Shown: piece after piece, positions 17,010-29,098 of the stretch
How positions within the stretch are numbered: position 1 is the first letter of the stretch
How the letters are laid out: every line of letters starts with the position of its first letter
Source of the DNA: Clonostachys chloroleuca
Lineage: Eukaryota > Ascomycota > Sordariomycetes > Hypocreales > Bionectriaceae
Direction of reading: 5' to 3'
Length of the DNA: 64,000 nt
NCBI GenBank assembly: GCA_037952775.1
Contig: JBANAY010000004.1
Span: 1,054,001-1,118,000 of the forward strand
Translations under genes and position numbers: made by a program
The notes under the pieces: generated by a model
Told to the model about the DNA's origin: nothing
Database searches by the model: none
Seen by the model: only the letters and a program-made list of their open reading frames with translations

Positions 17010-18382
17010 CCTCACGGGAATGGGTCATTCCTCCCCGCCCAAAGCCGGGCCGGAAACCTGCGACGGACACACCACCCACCAAGAGAAAAGCACAGAATCG
17101 AGCGGCTCAGCGCGCTTTCCGTGAGCGACGAGCCGCCCGAGTCGGCGAGCTTGAGGAACAGTTGGATGCACAGAAGGCCACGTACGACAAGGATGAGGCT
17201 GCTTTGAAGGAAAAGATCCGAACTCTCGAGTTGGAATTGCAGTCGTTCCGCTCGCGATGTTTGCTTCTAGAGAACATGCTTGAGCGTGAGAGGAAGGAGA
17301 GGATCCGTGCAGAGACGGAGTTGGAGGCTCAGAAAAGACGACCAAGTGAGAGTTATTCTAGACGGGAGAGTACCGTAGGCCAGCCTAACATTTTGCCACC
17401 CATCAGCCAGCGACGGAGTCTGCCAAACCATCCGGTTGACCATCCAGAGTCTGTGTTACCATCCCTAGAGGATGCCGACCACTCGCTCAGCTGCGGGAAC
17501 TGTTCTCCCAGCGCTTGCGCTTGTGCCGAGGAGGCTTTGGCCTCTGTTAACTCAGCTCTGAGCCAGGGCCGGTTGGCGAAGCGCGCTGCTTCGCCTTCCG
17601 GCTCTCTGTCCAGCGAGAAGAGACATCGATCCAACCCAATTATATCATCCTTTCCCGCCCAGCAGGATGATTCTATGCGACACACAGAGAATGACCTCAA
17701 GGATGGCTGCGGTTTTTGCAAGGAAGGCACATACTGTGTCTGTGCCGATACAGCAGCCATGGCAACACCAGCAATGACGCCAACCGCCGATACCCTGCCT
17801 CCCATTCTCCATCAAACCCAAACCCCACCCCCTTCGGAACCTGATTCTACTTCCCACCTGATGGTCATGGAGATGACGGCCGACGGCGCTGTCAAGCTCC
17901 CTCGCCGAAACAACACGCACCCTCACCTCAAGGCTGCTGAGCCTTCCTCCCGAGGCTGTGGAGCCAACGGGCCTGGCACATGTGCCCAGTGCCAAGCTGA
18001 TCCAAAATCTGGCCTCTTTTGCCGGCTTATGTCGGCGAAGTTCAGCCGTGAGCAAGGCGGCAGTGGAGGTTGCTGTGGCGGGAAGGGCGCAGGTGGAGGA
18101 TGTTGCAAGTCGGCTCCTCCCAGCCAGCCACAGCAGCCAGAGAAGATCACCTTACCAAGTCTGCCGAGCCTAGGCTTGAGCTGTGCAGAGGCATACCAAA
18201 CCTTGTCCAGCCACCGTCATTTCGACAAGGCCTCAGATGACATTGGATCATGGCTCCCCAAGTTGAGGACCACTCCAATGGACGATAGGGATAGGAAGAC
18301 GCACAAGCGGAAGGATGTCGAGGTTGAGGCTGCCAGCATAATGAGCGTGCTGAAGGATTTTGATGTTAGATTCGGCGCATGA
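17000..18382 (+). CDS. hapX: bZIP iron-response regulator HapX
   Basis: HapX partners the CCAAT-binding complex to repress iron-consuming pathways in iron starvation and to activate vacuolar iron storage in excess. From the ATG at 17000 the protein is 460 residues. It shows REWVIPPRPKPGRKPATD (CBC-binding segment, residues 6-23), the basic region QNRAAQRAFRERRAARV (32-48), a coiled coil to about 112, and four cysteine-rich regions: CGNCSPSACAC (165-175), CGFCKEGTYCVC (237-248), C320-C341 (CGANGPGTCAQCQ...C) and CCGGKGAGGGCC (358-369). This set is diagnostic for HapX. Known orthologues have around 40 residues before the CBC-binding segment, so an upstream exon is possible, for instance from 16641 spliced from about 16689 to 16989 (weak sites). 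An in-frame TAA just upstream (about 16974) rules out simple extension. Confidence 0.95.
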   Translation: MSMTSREWVIPPRPKPGRKPATDTPPTKRKAQNRAAQRAFRERRAARVGELEEQLDAQKATYDKDEAALKEKIRTLELELQSFRSRCLLLENMLERERKERIRAETELEAQKRRPSESYSRRESTVGQPNILPPISQRRSLPNHPVDHPESVLPSLEDADHSLSCGNCSPSACACAEEALASVNSALSQGRLAKRAASPSGSLSSEKRHRSNPIISSFPAQQDDSMRHTENDLKDGCGFCKEGTYCVCADTAAMATPAMTPTADTLPPILHQTQTPPPSEPDSTSHLMVMEMTADGAVKLPRRNNTHPHLKAAEPSSRGCGANGPGTCAQCQADPKSGLFCRLMSAKFSREQGGSGGCCGGKGAGGGCCKSAPPSQPQQPEKITLPSLPSLGLSCAEAYQTLSSHRHFDKASDDIGSWLPKLRTTPMDDRDRKTHKRKDVEVEAASIMSVLKDFDVRFGA

Positions 18383-21300
18383 TGGAGAGACTGGGCACGT
18401 CTCTTCTTTGGGGGTAATGATTCTTTTCGGCGTTACTTGGATGGGAGGCTTCGAGATGGAAAACTGATTCTGTTCTGCCGGCTGGCTCGAACACACGTGG
18501 CTTAAACTATACGACTAGTAGATCTAAAGATAAATGTGAAATATGCACGTCTTGGTAATTCTTTATCCCTCCTGAATTATTTTGTGCGACATTGGCTGGT
18601 TCAACAGGCATTAAATTCGACGATGTGTGGTGACCGTCGTCACAGTCAAGACTGTTCCTAAAGATGCTGGTCACAACCACCTTCTGCACTTCACTATAGC
18701 TTCTTCTATTGTTATGATCCTCATATCACTCACTGCCTCACTAACAGCAGATGAGACAAATATCTTGCGGTTGACAGTAAAGTGACCGCCACTTACCGGA
18801 GACCGATATTGATCCTGTCCGAAAGTTCTGGCATGGCTGAAGCCTTGCATTTTCAATATAGTGTTTCTAATGAGGCTCAAACTCAATTCTAAATCTTTCA
18901 TTGGTTTTCCTTCTGAGTTTAGTCGGTGTCAAACGCATCAAGTGAGCTATTCGTCAAAATTGTTGCTAGCATTAGCCTGTCATGGGATCTTTGCGGGGCT
19001 TTCATACCACTCGTAATTTTGAGACTTTTAAAGATATTCGTTTTAGCCTTTCAATGGGTTGTTTCCCTTGTTCTACTGATCTGTTGGCAAATTACCTTGG
19101 AGATTTGACTTTAACAATATCGGCCTAAGGTTCACTTGACCTTCTTTGACCAGTTCTATCTCTTATGTTCATGAAAAATCGGACACGTTTGGAAGTTTTT
19201 TGGGGTATTTTCTAATTGGGCATTGTCCAAGTAGGTCAAACAATCACCTGATAATCATATTCTACTTGTCTGTTGTCCTTGCGGTTCCTTCCTAGTACAT
19301 TGGGATCCGTTACGAAAGCAAAATAGGATATGTGTCCCACTACCCTGAAGAGGATACCTTGCTGCCTGGTAACTACAGCTCCTCATACGCTCGGGGCGAA
19401 AAGCAGCATTACGCGTGCCGTCGCGTTCGCCGAGTCATGACTCTGTTACTTCTCGTATACTGCTTGAACGTATCATTCTGACCAAGGCAACAGAAACAAT
19501 GAGCACATCGACGCTAGCCTATGGCAGCGCAAAGAGGAAATGATGGGAAGCCTGGAGTGTCACTGCTACCGGGATGGGCATCCAATGCATTGATAGGCAA
19601 GAGGACGTATACGGCAATGCCAAAAAAAAAAAAAAAAAAAAAAGGTCGCGACACGCAGCGTGTTGTTGCTGTGCTCTGGCTGGATCAGGACTCGTGATAT
19701 TATGACTCCGACGACAGGGAACATCGATGAAGGAGAGGCCGTTTACGGAGGTCCTCAGCTGCTATATGTACGATGGCAAAGCAGCTCATTGTGCATCGAT
19801 TGGATGCGGTGACTTGCCCGGTGGCGAATGTACCTACATAGCATTCACCGGGGAAGTTGGATGGGAAAACCGAGGAGAATCGAGATGTTACAAACACCTG
19901 ATTGCATGAGCGGCATCTGACTTGCATGACCCAGCCGATCTGTGGGCGGCCCAAAGGGGCAGTAGGTCCCCTTGAGCAGGTGTGCCGCATTTCAGTTTAG
20001 TGGCGGCCACGGTATGGGACCCGGGGCAGGGACTCGTAGGGGTCAGTCAAGGTGTGGGACGGTAAAGGGGAGGGGGATGGCAGGCGAGAAGGGTAGGTGA
20101 GAGGGCATCGGAGGAGGCGAGGAGAGGTAGAAACACGGTGTGAGCTGGACCAAGGCGCACTTGGATTAAGCATGAACCCCCATGAACCGAACATATTCGT
20201 CATAATGGCAAGAGGACCAGGACGGTGTGTCGAGGCGCTGGAGGTTTGGACGGTTGCGTGCAGGTGCAGGAGCCAGGAATGATTGGACTATGAGTTGGCA
20301 CATTTGCCTTGGGTGCATTGCATGGCGTGGACGCCTGAGATTGGTCGAGCAGGCGGGAGGGAGGGGCGAGGAGATGCATGAGGGTGATCCGGCATTGGAC
20401 GAGGGATGATGTGGTTGGAGCTTAACATTGTGTCCATATAGGCCTTCCGGCTCAACAGAAGGCAAGGCACACATGACATGCCAGGAGGGGGCCAGAGGGC
20501 GAGGGGGAGGAGGTGTTTGCCTGCAGACCGGAGGAAACTCGACGGGGACCCGCACTGCCAACTCATCGCCGACTGGGAATTGGACGAGCGTGGACCATCC
20601 ATTGCCAAGGGGTTGGGTCTTTGGGACACAAGGGGAGGGGTCGGTCTGGGTGCAGGGGGCTAATCTCGCGGCTGTGATACCAGAAGAGAGGGAAGAGTCC
20701 ATGGGGGAAAAAAAGTGTGATCATGTCTAAAATAACACAAATGCGGGACTGTTGGTGAGATCCTCGAGAATCTAGATAGGCTCCAGAGTATCGGACCCTT
20801 GGGCGGCTGGCGGCGAAACCGCCTGCACAAATAGGAAGGCCAAACGACCAACGTCAACTCTCAGCCTACAACAGCTGTTTCATGGGTCTGTCTATACGGT
20901 TCACGCTACACGAGCAAGGAAAGACGAGGACAAAGAAAGACATGGCTCCGTATCTACCTACCGTCTCGTACATGAGTAGTATTCGTGTACGTATCCAAGT
21001 CGGCTAACCGCACACGTAGTTAACTCGTCATGGCCCTTTGCGCTGAGCAGAGGGCAGCTGGAAACGATGTGGGAGGGGAAGCAAGCACTTAAGTGGCTGG
21101 TGGCTCTGCAGCGACCCGACATCCAGCCAAACTCGTCCAGGTACAGGTAGACATACATATATATACAGGGCAGCGGCTGCATCCTTACGTAGGTCGACAC
21201 CGCCGACGCGCAGGAAGAAACGTGGTCGGAATCCAAAGGCCGTCGAATGGCGAAACCAAGGACGGCGGCGCCGAGCACCAGGAGGGCCAGCGTGCAGGTC

Positions 21301-22597
21301 TGCACACATGGCCGGAGGCTGTGTAGGTCTGGGAATGACGGGAGTGGCATTCACGAGTGGGTGCTTCATGTGGCCAGCGCATCTCGCAGAGAGATCAGAT
21401 GGACCGGGCCTCAACAATCAGCTCAGGGCATAATCCTCAAGACAGCTGTTGAGCTGGCAGCCGCGATAAGTCGAGACCAATGCCCGTGGATCCCACCTGG
21501 GCCTAGCGCGGCCCGCCCCAGGGTACCGTCGTGCTCTGCCGACGGCTCCCCGCAGGGACCACCCAGTCGACGAGTTGTCCAGCGCCAGTGCAGCGCCAGC
21601 ACCGCATGTACCGGCAGGTACTGGGAGCCCGGCAGCGCCTCGACCCAGCCAGTCGCACCGCGCACAGGTACAGCGCAGCACCGCTCATCAGCACAACTCG
21701 TACTAGGCCTAGCGGCCATCAGCACAACAGCACACAGCAAATGAGAGGGCGCAACGCACAACCCCGACACAACTTGTTCACCACGTTGGCGAGCATGGCC
21801 CATGCCGGGCTGTCATTATTCAGCTATGAATGTTTTATGTAGACGCTTCGCATGCGCCGTGGTACCTCGCCCGGGTACTTGGTGCATGCTCGTAGTACTC
21901 TCGGACCTGGCCATGTCATGTACCAGCCCAGGTATAAGCACCACGTCAATGGCAGCACCACTCTGCCCGCTCTTCCTGGCCTGGCCGCCCCCATCGGTTT
22001 GGCAGCCAGCCAGGCGGGCAGACAGCACATACACAGACTCAGACAGCCAGACTGACGCATAGGTTTGGCACCACTCACACCCGACTTGCACCTGCATCCC
22101 CATCCCCGATGTTTCGCTGCTCTGATCTGATACCTGCGTGACGCCCCGATTCTTTTCTTCTTTTCTCCTTCTCCCTCCCCTCACCTCTCGCCTCTCTTCT
22201 CTCTTGCTTTCTTTCTCTCCTGTTCTTCTTCCTATTTCTAGCCTAGGGTCGCCCTCGCATCAGCCTACACCTACCGACCCTTCCCCCTCCTTCCCGGGTC
22301 CGCACCTCTCCGCCGGAACTGGCCCTTGCGCTGCCTCGTCTCCGCTATACCAGCCTGATCGACGACATCCTTTCGTTCTGTATTCTGCCCAACGCGAAGC
22401 GAAACCAAACCCCGGGGCCTGCGAGCTGTGCTTCTGCTTCTACTTCTATTTCCGTCCTGTTCTTCTAGATTTATTATTCGCCCAACCCGTAGAGCATCTT
22501 TAGGCCGCTGTCGACTAGCTCCCAAGGCAGCTTCCGCGAAGCTGTCTGCTCGAGCTGCCCGACTGCGCGCGACCCCCACGACCTTAATGGGTACACT
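18383..22597. other. 4.2 kb gene-poor interval
   Basis: Between hapX and the next gene no convincing coding sequence is visible on either strand. The first 0.9 kb, especially about 18.5-19.3 kb, is AT-rich. A run of 22 A lies at 19622-19643. From about 19.9 kb on the DNA is GC-rich with long overlapping frames in several phases, which indicates composition rather than genes. The last 450 bp (about 22140-22590) are strongly CT-rich, a normal fungal core promoter/5' leader. No terminal repeats or transposase remnants were recognised. Confidence 0.5.
19622..19643 (+). repeat. poly-A tract (22 A)
   Basis: An uninterrupted run of 22 A inside the gene-poor interval. No target-site duplication or retrotransposon coding sequence was found next to it. 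Confidence 0.9.
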
Positions 22598-22601
22598 ATG
22601 A
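22587..22601 (+). promoter_or_regulatory. four-codon upstream frame overlapping a start codon (ATGA)
   Basis: ATG GGT ACA CTA TGA at 22587-22601 ends so that its TGA shares two bases with the ATG at 22598 of the large downstream gene. Such ATGA overlaps can permit termination-coupled reinitiation. Only the sequence arrangement is seen; translation is inferred. Confidence 0.35.
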
Positions 22602-25600
22602 TCTCCATGCAACGCTCTCTCTCTTCGCCAGTCCGCATTCACTCCTCCCCGCGTATGTTGTGTCGCCTCGTCTGCCCAGTTTGTTTTTCTTACAAGTCTT
22701 CTCGAATCTCGCACCACTCGCAGCATACTGATGGTTTGTGCCGTCTTTTACAGCCGTATCACCCACCGAGGCCACCACGCACGACTCGAGATCTCCCACA
22801 CCGTCCCCCGATGACTATGTCGCCGTTGCCCTCCCACGTCGATACCGATCTCGTAGCCCGAATCACAAGCTGGATCTGAACCAGACTCTGCCGGTGCGCC
22901 GCAGCGAGGATGCTTCCTCCCGGACGGGTAACCAACACCAGCAGCCTCCCACCATGACCTCCTCCTCCTCCTCCCGGAAGCCGGTTGTGGCACAACCAAC
23001 TCCTCCTACCCACGGCCACTCCCGGCACAACTCTGCGAAGCTATCGGCCTCTGGTATCCAAACGGCGAACGACAAGACATCGTCCACCTTCCCTCAGCCT
23101 CTCCTGCAGGACATCTCCCTCTATACAAACTCCCACTTGACCCCTGATAATGAGAATACGAGCCTGGAGGAGCTTGCGCATCTTGTGCGCCTCTCCAAGT
23201 ACCAGGAGCGCAAGCGTGCTAACAACCGGATTCGATTGCAGAGGACACTAATCTCTACAGCCCTCAGCGCTCGACTCACGCGTGCCGGGGAGGTTGCCCA
23301 TCGAAACCTCGTGGATACTTTTCGTCGGGACGAGAAGGACAATTTCGCTGCCCTGTATAATGCCATCCATGATGTACGCAAAAGCTGTGATGAACTGCGC
23401 CGATATGCCCTTCTGGAGTCGGATATGGAATCTCTGGCCTCGCACGATCTTGCATCTCCCGAAGCCCAAGCCACCGCCTCACTCGCATTTGGCCCCTCCC
23501 TCTCAGTGAACTCGTTCTTGCACGACATTTCTGCAGATGCCAGGGTAACTTTCCTTGATTTCCTTACCCAGCTTCGGACCAACCCAGACTACTTGGCTAC
23601 AAGAATATGTGCCCTGACTAGTTCGGAGCTGAACGCCTTTCTTACTTACCACAAAGGTTTAGAGCCCGTGGAATCTGTCCTTCCGTTCCACGGCCGGTCA
23701 GCAGCAAGATCACACGCGAGTGCGTCTGTGAGGGGCAGTGCCAATGGCGACATCGAGCGACTCTTGTCCTTCCAACGACACGACCCGCTATCTATCCTAA
23801 TCCATGCTTGTTTTGCCAACTCGGCTGGTCCGGACAGTTCTGAGGACCAACGACGTACTGATATTTGGGCGACAGCACTGGCAAGGCTAATAGCCGAACC
23901 AAAGTCCACCGGCGAGCATTTCATCATATCTGTTTTGAATATTTGGACTGCCATGCGGGACTGGTCCGGCAAATCGAATATGGAATGGTATCTAATGAAG
24001 ATCCTCAAAGACGGTGCGTTCCTCCTGGAACGAGCCGAGGATCAGCATGGTACCCGATTCAACCTTTCCGACTGGAACCACTCCGACGAAGTTGCTGCCA
24101 AGGAATTCTACAACAATGCGGTGGACGATTTGTTTGAGATGATCGACGACGACGACGCCACCGGTATCCCGGAAGGCCTTCTTGAGCTGGGAAATGCCAT
24201 CCTCAAAAGACTGGACCGTAAACTGGTCGAAAACACTTCTAGATGGCTGGTATGGAGGTGCCTCTTTTTCGTCTTTCTGCTGGGCGTTATCATTCACCCT
24301 GAATCGTATGGCATGCTTGTGGATTACCACATCACTCCATATGCCCGGGAGAAGATCTTGAAAAAGGTTGCCTTGAAGGCTCATGAGTATGTCTCCAGTA
24401 TGTGGAGCGGTAAGCCTTCAGCAACATGTGTCCCTGTGGAGGTCCCTCCAAAGATTAAGGGCCATGTGGAAAGCATCTTAGCGAGATTCCAAGGCTCGCG
24501 GTCCAAGGTCCCTGCGGCCAAGCTCCTGCCGGCGAGATCAATCACCTCCTTGAGGGAGACCGTGGAAGTACACCCGTACTTGGTCATTAGCCCTGCGGAT
24601 TTGCTCTCTCTGGTGAACGCACTGTTCCCAGAGCGTAGACCCTTATCTGCTGCCTCTAGCACTTTCAGATCTGGCCCAGCGTCCATCTCAGGAATGTCAG
24701 CCATCTCGCAGCCAATACCTTTCTCGCAACCCAAGAGCTTCGACACAGTCTCCATCATCAGCACCAGTGCCTCTTCTGTTTTGAGCGACACAACAACGTT
24801 GCCCGATGGCTTTTTGGATGACGGAGCGTCAACAACTCCTCAGCGTTACTCGCCCCCAGTGGACTCCGATGCACAGAGGCGCCTGAGCAAGTATGAGGAC
24901 GATGGTTACAGACTTCGTCTTGCTCTGCACGAAATGACCCAAACCCTCGGGCCTGAAGTTATGCGGGGTTCTTGCCACCCATGCGCTGAGCGCTGGATGG
25001 TTCTTTTCATCTCTACCGACGGTAAAAGCTTATCAACTCATATGACTTATGATCCCGACGAAGAGTTTGACGAGGAGGAAAACTCGTCTAGCACCGACAC
25101 TGACGAGGATGAGGCGAACAGCGGTCCCCCTCTAGACAAGGATTACCACCAACTCCGAGATTCCATTCTTCGCCTGGTGCAAGACTATGAGATTCCGAGG
25201 AGCCTTGAGCCTGAGGGAACCGCGCAGCTGAGCAACCGCGCATCGGGCTTGAAAAAGTACCGGTCAAGGAACAAAGTCATTATGACTGAAAGTTCAATGG
25301 CCAGCCGCAATCCCTACAGAAGGCACGCTAACGCGGAGACTGCGACCTCAACTCCCGCGGCATCGGCGAGGCGTGACTCCAAGGTGTCCGACGTGGGCGA
25401 AGCAGATGACGGTCCAGAGCCAGTCCTCATCACTATGCTCAAAGCAGCCTCTTCCCAATCTAAAGCACAGGCTGACTTCGTGTCTTCTCACGTGTACTGG
25501 AAGACGTTGAAGCAGCTTAATGCTCTGTCATCGCCTTCACTCCGTCAGAACGGATTCGCTGCTCTTATCAATATCTTCTCCCGTGGTCCCCGTGACACGA

Positions 25601-28089
25601 TTCGCAGATCTGCTGCGGCTATCGAGGACTACGACGCTTGGCTCATTTGGCTGAAACAGAGCCAGGAGCGTCACGAAGGCCTGATCGAGCGGATGATGAA
25701 GCGAGTAAGAGCAGTGCGGGACAAGATGTGGTACGTGACTGATGTGCGCAACTCTAAGGAATTCGCACACAGCCGCGACATCTGCCAAGCATTAAAAACA
25801 ATGGGGATTTCTCGTCATTCAAGCTCATTCTTGCGGTCACGAGCGAAGATGGCCCGCGGGCAAGGTCCTTCTTATTTATATCGTACCGAGTCCCAGATCA
25901 TGGATCTTCTCGCAGCTTCGGAAGAGCAGGGAGGACCAAATAAGCTAAGCGACGATCAGGCCGAACTGACAACGGCTTGGTTAAAGCAATATGGCATGGA
26001 GAACTTCTGCCAAGGCGAGGAGAGAATACATCGTTTTTGCTGTGAGGTGGATCGGTGCATTTCCAAGCTTGTTGGAGAGACGCTTCGCGAAGCTCCAGTT
26101 CTATGGTCTAGCGAGCTCTACAAGAGGGACAAGCTCGTTTACGACAGACTAAGGGCTCGAGAACGTGAGCAGTCCTGGTCCGCTGATGACAACGCAAGCA
26201 TCATCAGTGATGGAGATCGAAGATTCGCGTCATCTTCAAGCCGCCCAGGCTCCATCAACCGAGATCTTCGCAGCGGGTCTGGGCACGCCCCTAGCCAGCA
26301 CTCTTTTGACTCCTCAAGACACGGCTCTCATCGGGGGAGTGCACCATTGTCAGATATGATGGAAGGGCACGAATACTTTGACAGAGGCTCTCCGGTGAAT
26401 AACATGGATTCATCGAGCACTTTCTGGACCCCCTTTCAACCAGCCATGTCTCCGAGCTCGGGAATATCACGAGCCTATTCACCAACTACAAGTCTGACGA
26501 ACCTTTCAACGACTTTTTCAGGACCTAACCATGGCTTGCTCCCTTCAAATTCAAGCTTTTCTACAGGGAGGCCAGGGACTTCGGCTTCGTCGAATGAGAC
26601 GGTTTTTCAACATCGTGCAGAGGATGAGAAGAGTCGGTTTCTCAATGAGCTCAAGCAGTCATTGATTAGCCTATTACTATCCGACCTTGGCAGCCAGGTT
26701 TTGGCTCATGGTTGTGAAACCGACGTGTGGTTCAACCAAATCGGACAACAATGCATCGAGCGCAAGAACGCCCTGGATCGTCGTGCTCGCCGGAACAAAG
26801 AAAAGTCGCATCGGAACTCAGCACGTCCTAGGGTCATTGAAAAGAAAAAGAGCTTTGGGAACCTACGAGTTGTTGGCGATACGTCCTCTGACCGGGCATC
26901 TGATATCGCCGATGATCGCTCTCTGCCAGGCAATGAGACACCTACGGCATCAAGTGAAGCGGGCGCCCGCAGTAGCTCCTCCCAGAAAGATGAGGATGGG
27001 GCATTTCCATTCCGAAAGTCGTATCAACGACTGCTGAATATGTTCTCCGTCCACCCAAACCCCTATGCCAAGTTGAATGCCCTGAATGAACTGGAGAGCC
27101 TCATAATCGCTTCACTGTCATCAAATGGCAATAAGAGGCCTCGGTGGAATAGGTCTGATGCTGGCTCCAGTGTTGTGGAGGAGCACGGGCGGGACTACAA
27201 ACCAACGCTGCTCGAAGGTACTATTGGCAATGTCAGGGAGCGGCGATCACAGGCCTTGCAGCATTCCTCCCTTGCTTCGAATGGGTTGGGTGGTCAAGGC
27301 CGACAAAATGGATCTGACATAAGATCCATCGGATCGACTGGTGCCGGTTACACAGATCTGATTACCAGCGAACTGCAAACTCTGTTCCGCGATTCATCCA
27401 TCCGGCCACAGTCACTATTCCGTGACCTACAGCTTATTGCTTCATTCGTGACTCCGTCTGTTCTCGACAAGCCGGACCGCGGAAAGGCTTTCTGGAACAC
27501 CGGCCTGGCCGCTTTAAAGATCAAGTCCGAGGTGTGCAGAACAATGGTGGAAATGGCAGACGAAATTGTGGCTGCACATACGAATGTCCGCAAGACGGTG
27601 AATGAAACTACGGTTGATGTTATGCCATCGTCAACAGGCACACCGCCCCCTCCTTCAACGGCATACAAGCTTGAAGATGCTGGCAAGATGTACGCCATCA
27701 CAGCCAAGGAGGGCTACCCTACCGCTCAAAGAGAGCTGGCCCTGTTCTATCTGTCAAACCCAGAGTTTGTGGAAAGAACTACGCTTCCACTTTCAAAACC
27801 ACGAGAGGTGTTTAAACAAACGGTCATGGACAAGTACGGCCGTAATGATAGAGGCAGGGCCTCTGGGGGAGGTGGAGGTGTGGGCTCACTAGGCCATCCC
27901 GGACCTGGAGGAAGGGGAGGTGGTAACGGCGGCGGTGGGCTCGGAGATGCTGGTGGCAACGAAGGTGATGTCCGGAATGACCCTGGGCTGATGTGTGTTG
28001 CTGTCCACTGGATGGAGGCAGCGGAGCAAGGTGGTGATGAACTGGCCAAGAGTTTCTTGCGCCAGAATGAGTTCATGGGGCTTGGCTAA
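22598..28089 (+). CDS. 1,796-residue conserved-type fungal protein, RasGAP-like middle (tentative), Sel1-like C-terminus
   Basis: I do not recognise a named gene. Exon 1 is 22598-22652 and exon 2 is 22754-28089; the intron (GTATGT...TTTTACAG) joins SSP to PVSPTEATTHD in frame. There is no intron in the following 5.3 kb. The N-terminal 120 residues are Ser/Pro/Gln-rich. A helical region follows (VRLSKYQERKRANNRIRLQR, then AALYNAIHDVRKSCDELRRY). The segment around RWLVWRCLFFVFLLGVIIHP, ESYGMLVDYHITPYAREKIL resembles the FLRF...P motif region of RasGAP folds, but this is weak. The C-terminus has two Sel1-type helical repeats (KMYAITAKEGYPTAQRELAL and CVAVHWMEAAEQGGDELAKS) separated by a glycine-rich insert of about 45 residues. 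Much of the remainder is low-complexity and serine-rich. Cytoplasmic scaffolding or GTPase regulation is a guess. Confidence 0.8.
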
Positions 28090-29098
28090 GCTCCAGGTTT
28101 CCTCTTCTATTTCTTTTTGCCACAAACCTCTTTTTGGCGAGCGCTTGCTTGTGCTTCCTTGATGGAGAAACTGTGTGATACCCCCTGGCCATGATGGATA
28201 GTTGTCCTGGAGTCATGCGTTTATTTATGGAGATCTTGGGTTGATTATAGACACGGGGTTTGTCAGGCAACAACGACAGCTTCATGAGGCGCGTGTTGAT
28301 TTACGGTTATATTTTTTATTATTATAGGATTTCTCTTCGAGGAGGGTGGCTGGGACATACGCCTACCTATTTTGTATTCTCAGCATAAGTTTGCAAGGAT
28401 TGGCCGGATCACGAGTGGCCGGGCATGAGACTTGCAGTAGCATCATATCTGAAGAGAGGGGAGGGCGGGTGATATACCATTGCACCGGTATGTATATATA
28501 TATATTCATGTGCGTGGGCACTCTTGGACAGGGTGATTGGATACTACATGATATACTTAATAACCTACATTGTTGCGTTCCATGCACAGTAACACCTCGT
28601 AATTGCATCTCTGCGGGGAGGCAGCCGGATGCTACATGATGTACTCGATGACGATCATTATTTTCACGCGCTCAGAATACCACCTCGCATTTGCAACCAA
28701 CGGCAGTAACACATGACACATGACACATGAACCATATGATACGTCCGATGAAACGCTCCCGGCGGGGAAGTGACATGAGTCAGGTCACGGTCTGACGGCC
28801 TGCCCAATGAGGTGCGGCTGATCGCATTGTTCCGGCGCAGCTCGAGCTTCCCCGCATCGCCCATCTGCCCGTGTATTTATTTACTTATCTATCGGATCGG
28901 AGCCGTCCGTGTCTTGCATTTTGAATCAGTCTAAATCCATCCATCCAATGCCGTAGATATTGGCCTCTGGGTGAATTAATTCTACACTTGAGAAGAGGGG
29001 TTAGAGGGAGCAGTACCCTCCTTCTCGTCTCCAAATTGGTTCAAACCTGAACCTTCTTATTATTGATGTGATACGATTATCATTTAGTTTTGTACAGG
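28090..29098. other. intergenic
   Basis: 3' UTR of the large gene and the agdC promoter. It contains a short TA microsatellite at about 28494-28504 and three ACACATG units at about 28709-28729. No gene was found. Confidence 0.5.

Noticed and set aside
18671..18901. 76-codon frame (-) and a hydrophobic frame at 18926-19108 (+) downstream of hapX
   Set aside because: Short, in AT-rich DNA, no recognisable family; the possible GTAAGT donor inside the first is not enough to support a gene.
20166..20702. 178-codon open frame on the minus strand in the gene-poor interval
   Set aside because: Several frames are open at once in GC-rich DNA, no domain is visible, composition is Pro/Ser/Cys-random, and no conserved start context.
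28073..28285. 70-codon basic frame antisense to the 3' end of the 1,796-residue gene
   Set aside because: Lies in the 3' UTR antisense strand and shows no domain or start evidence.
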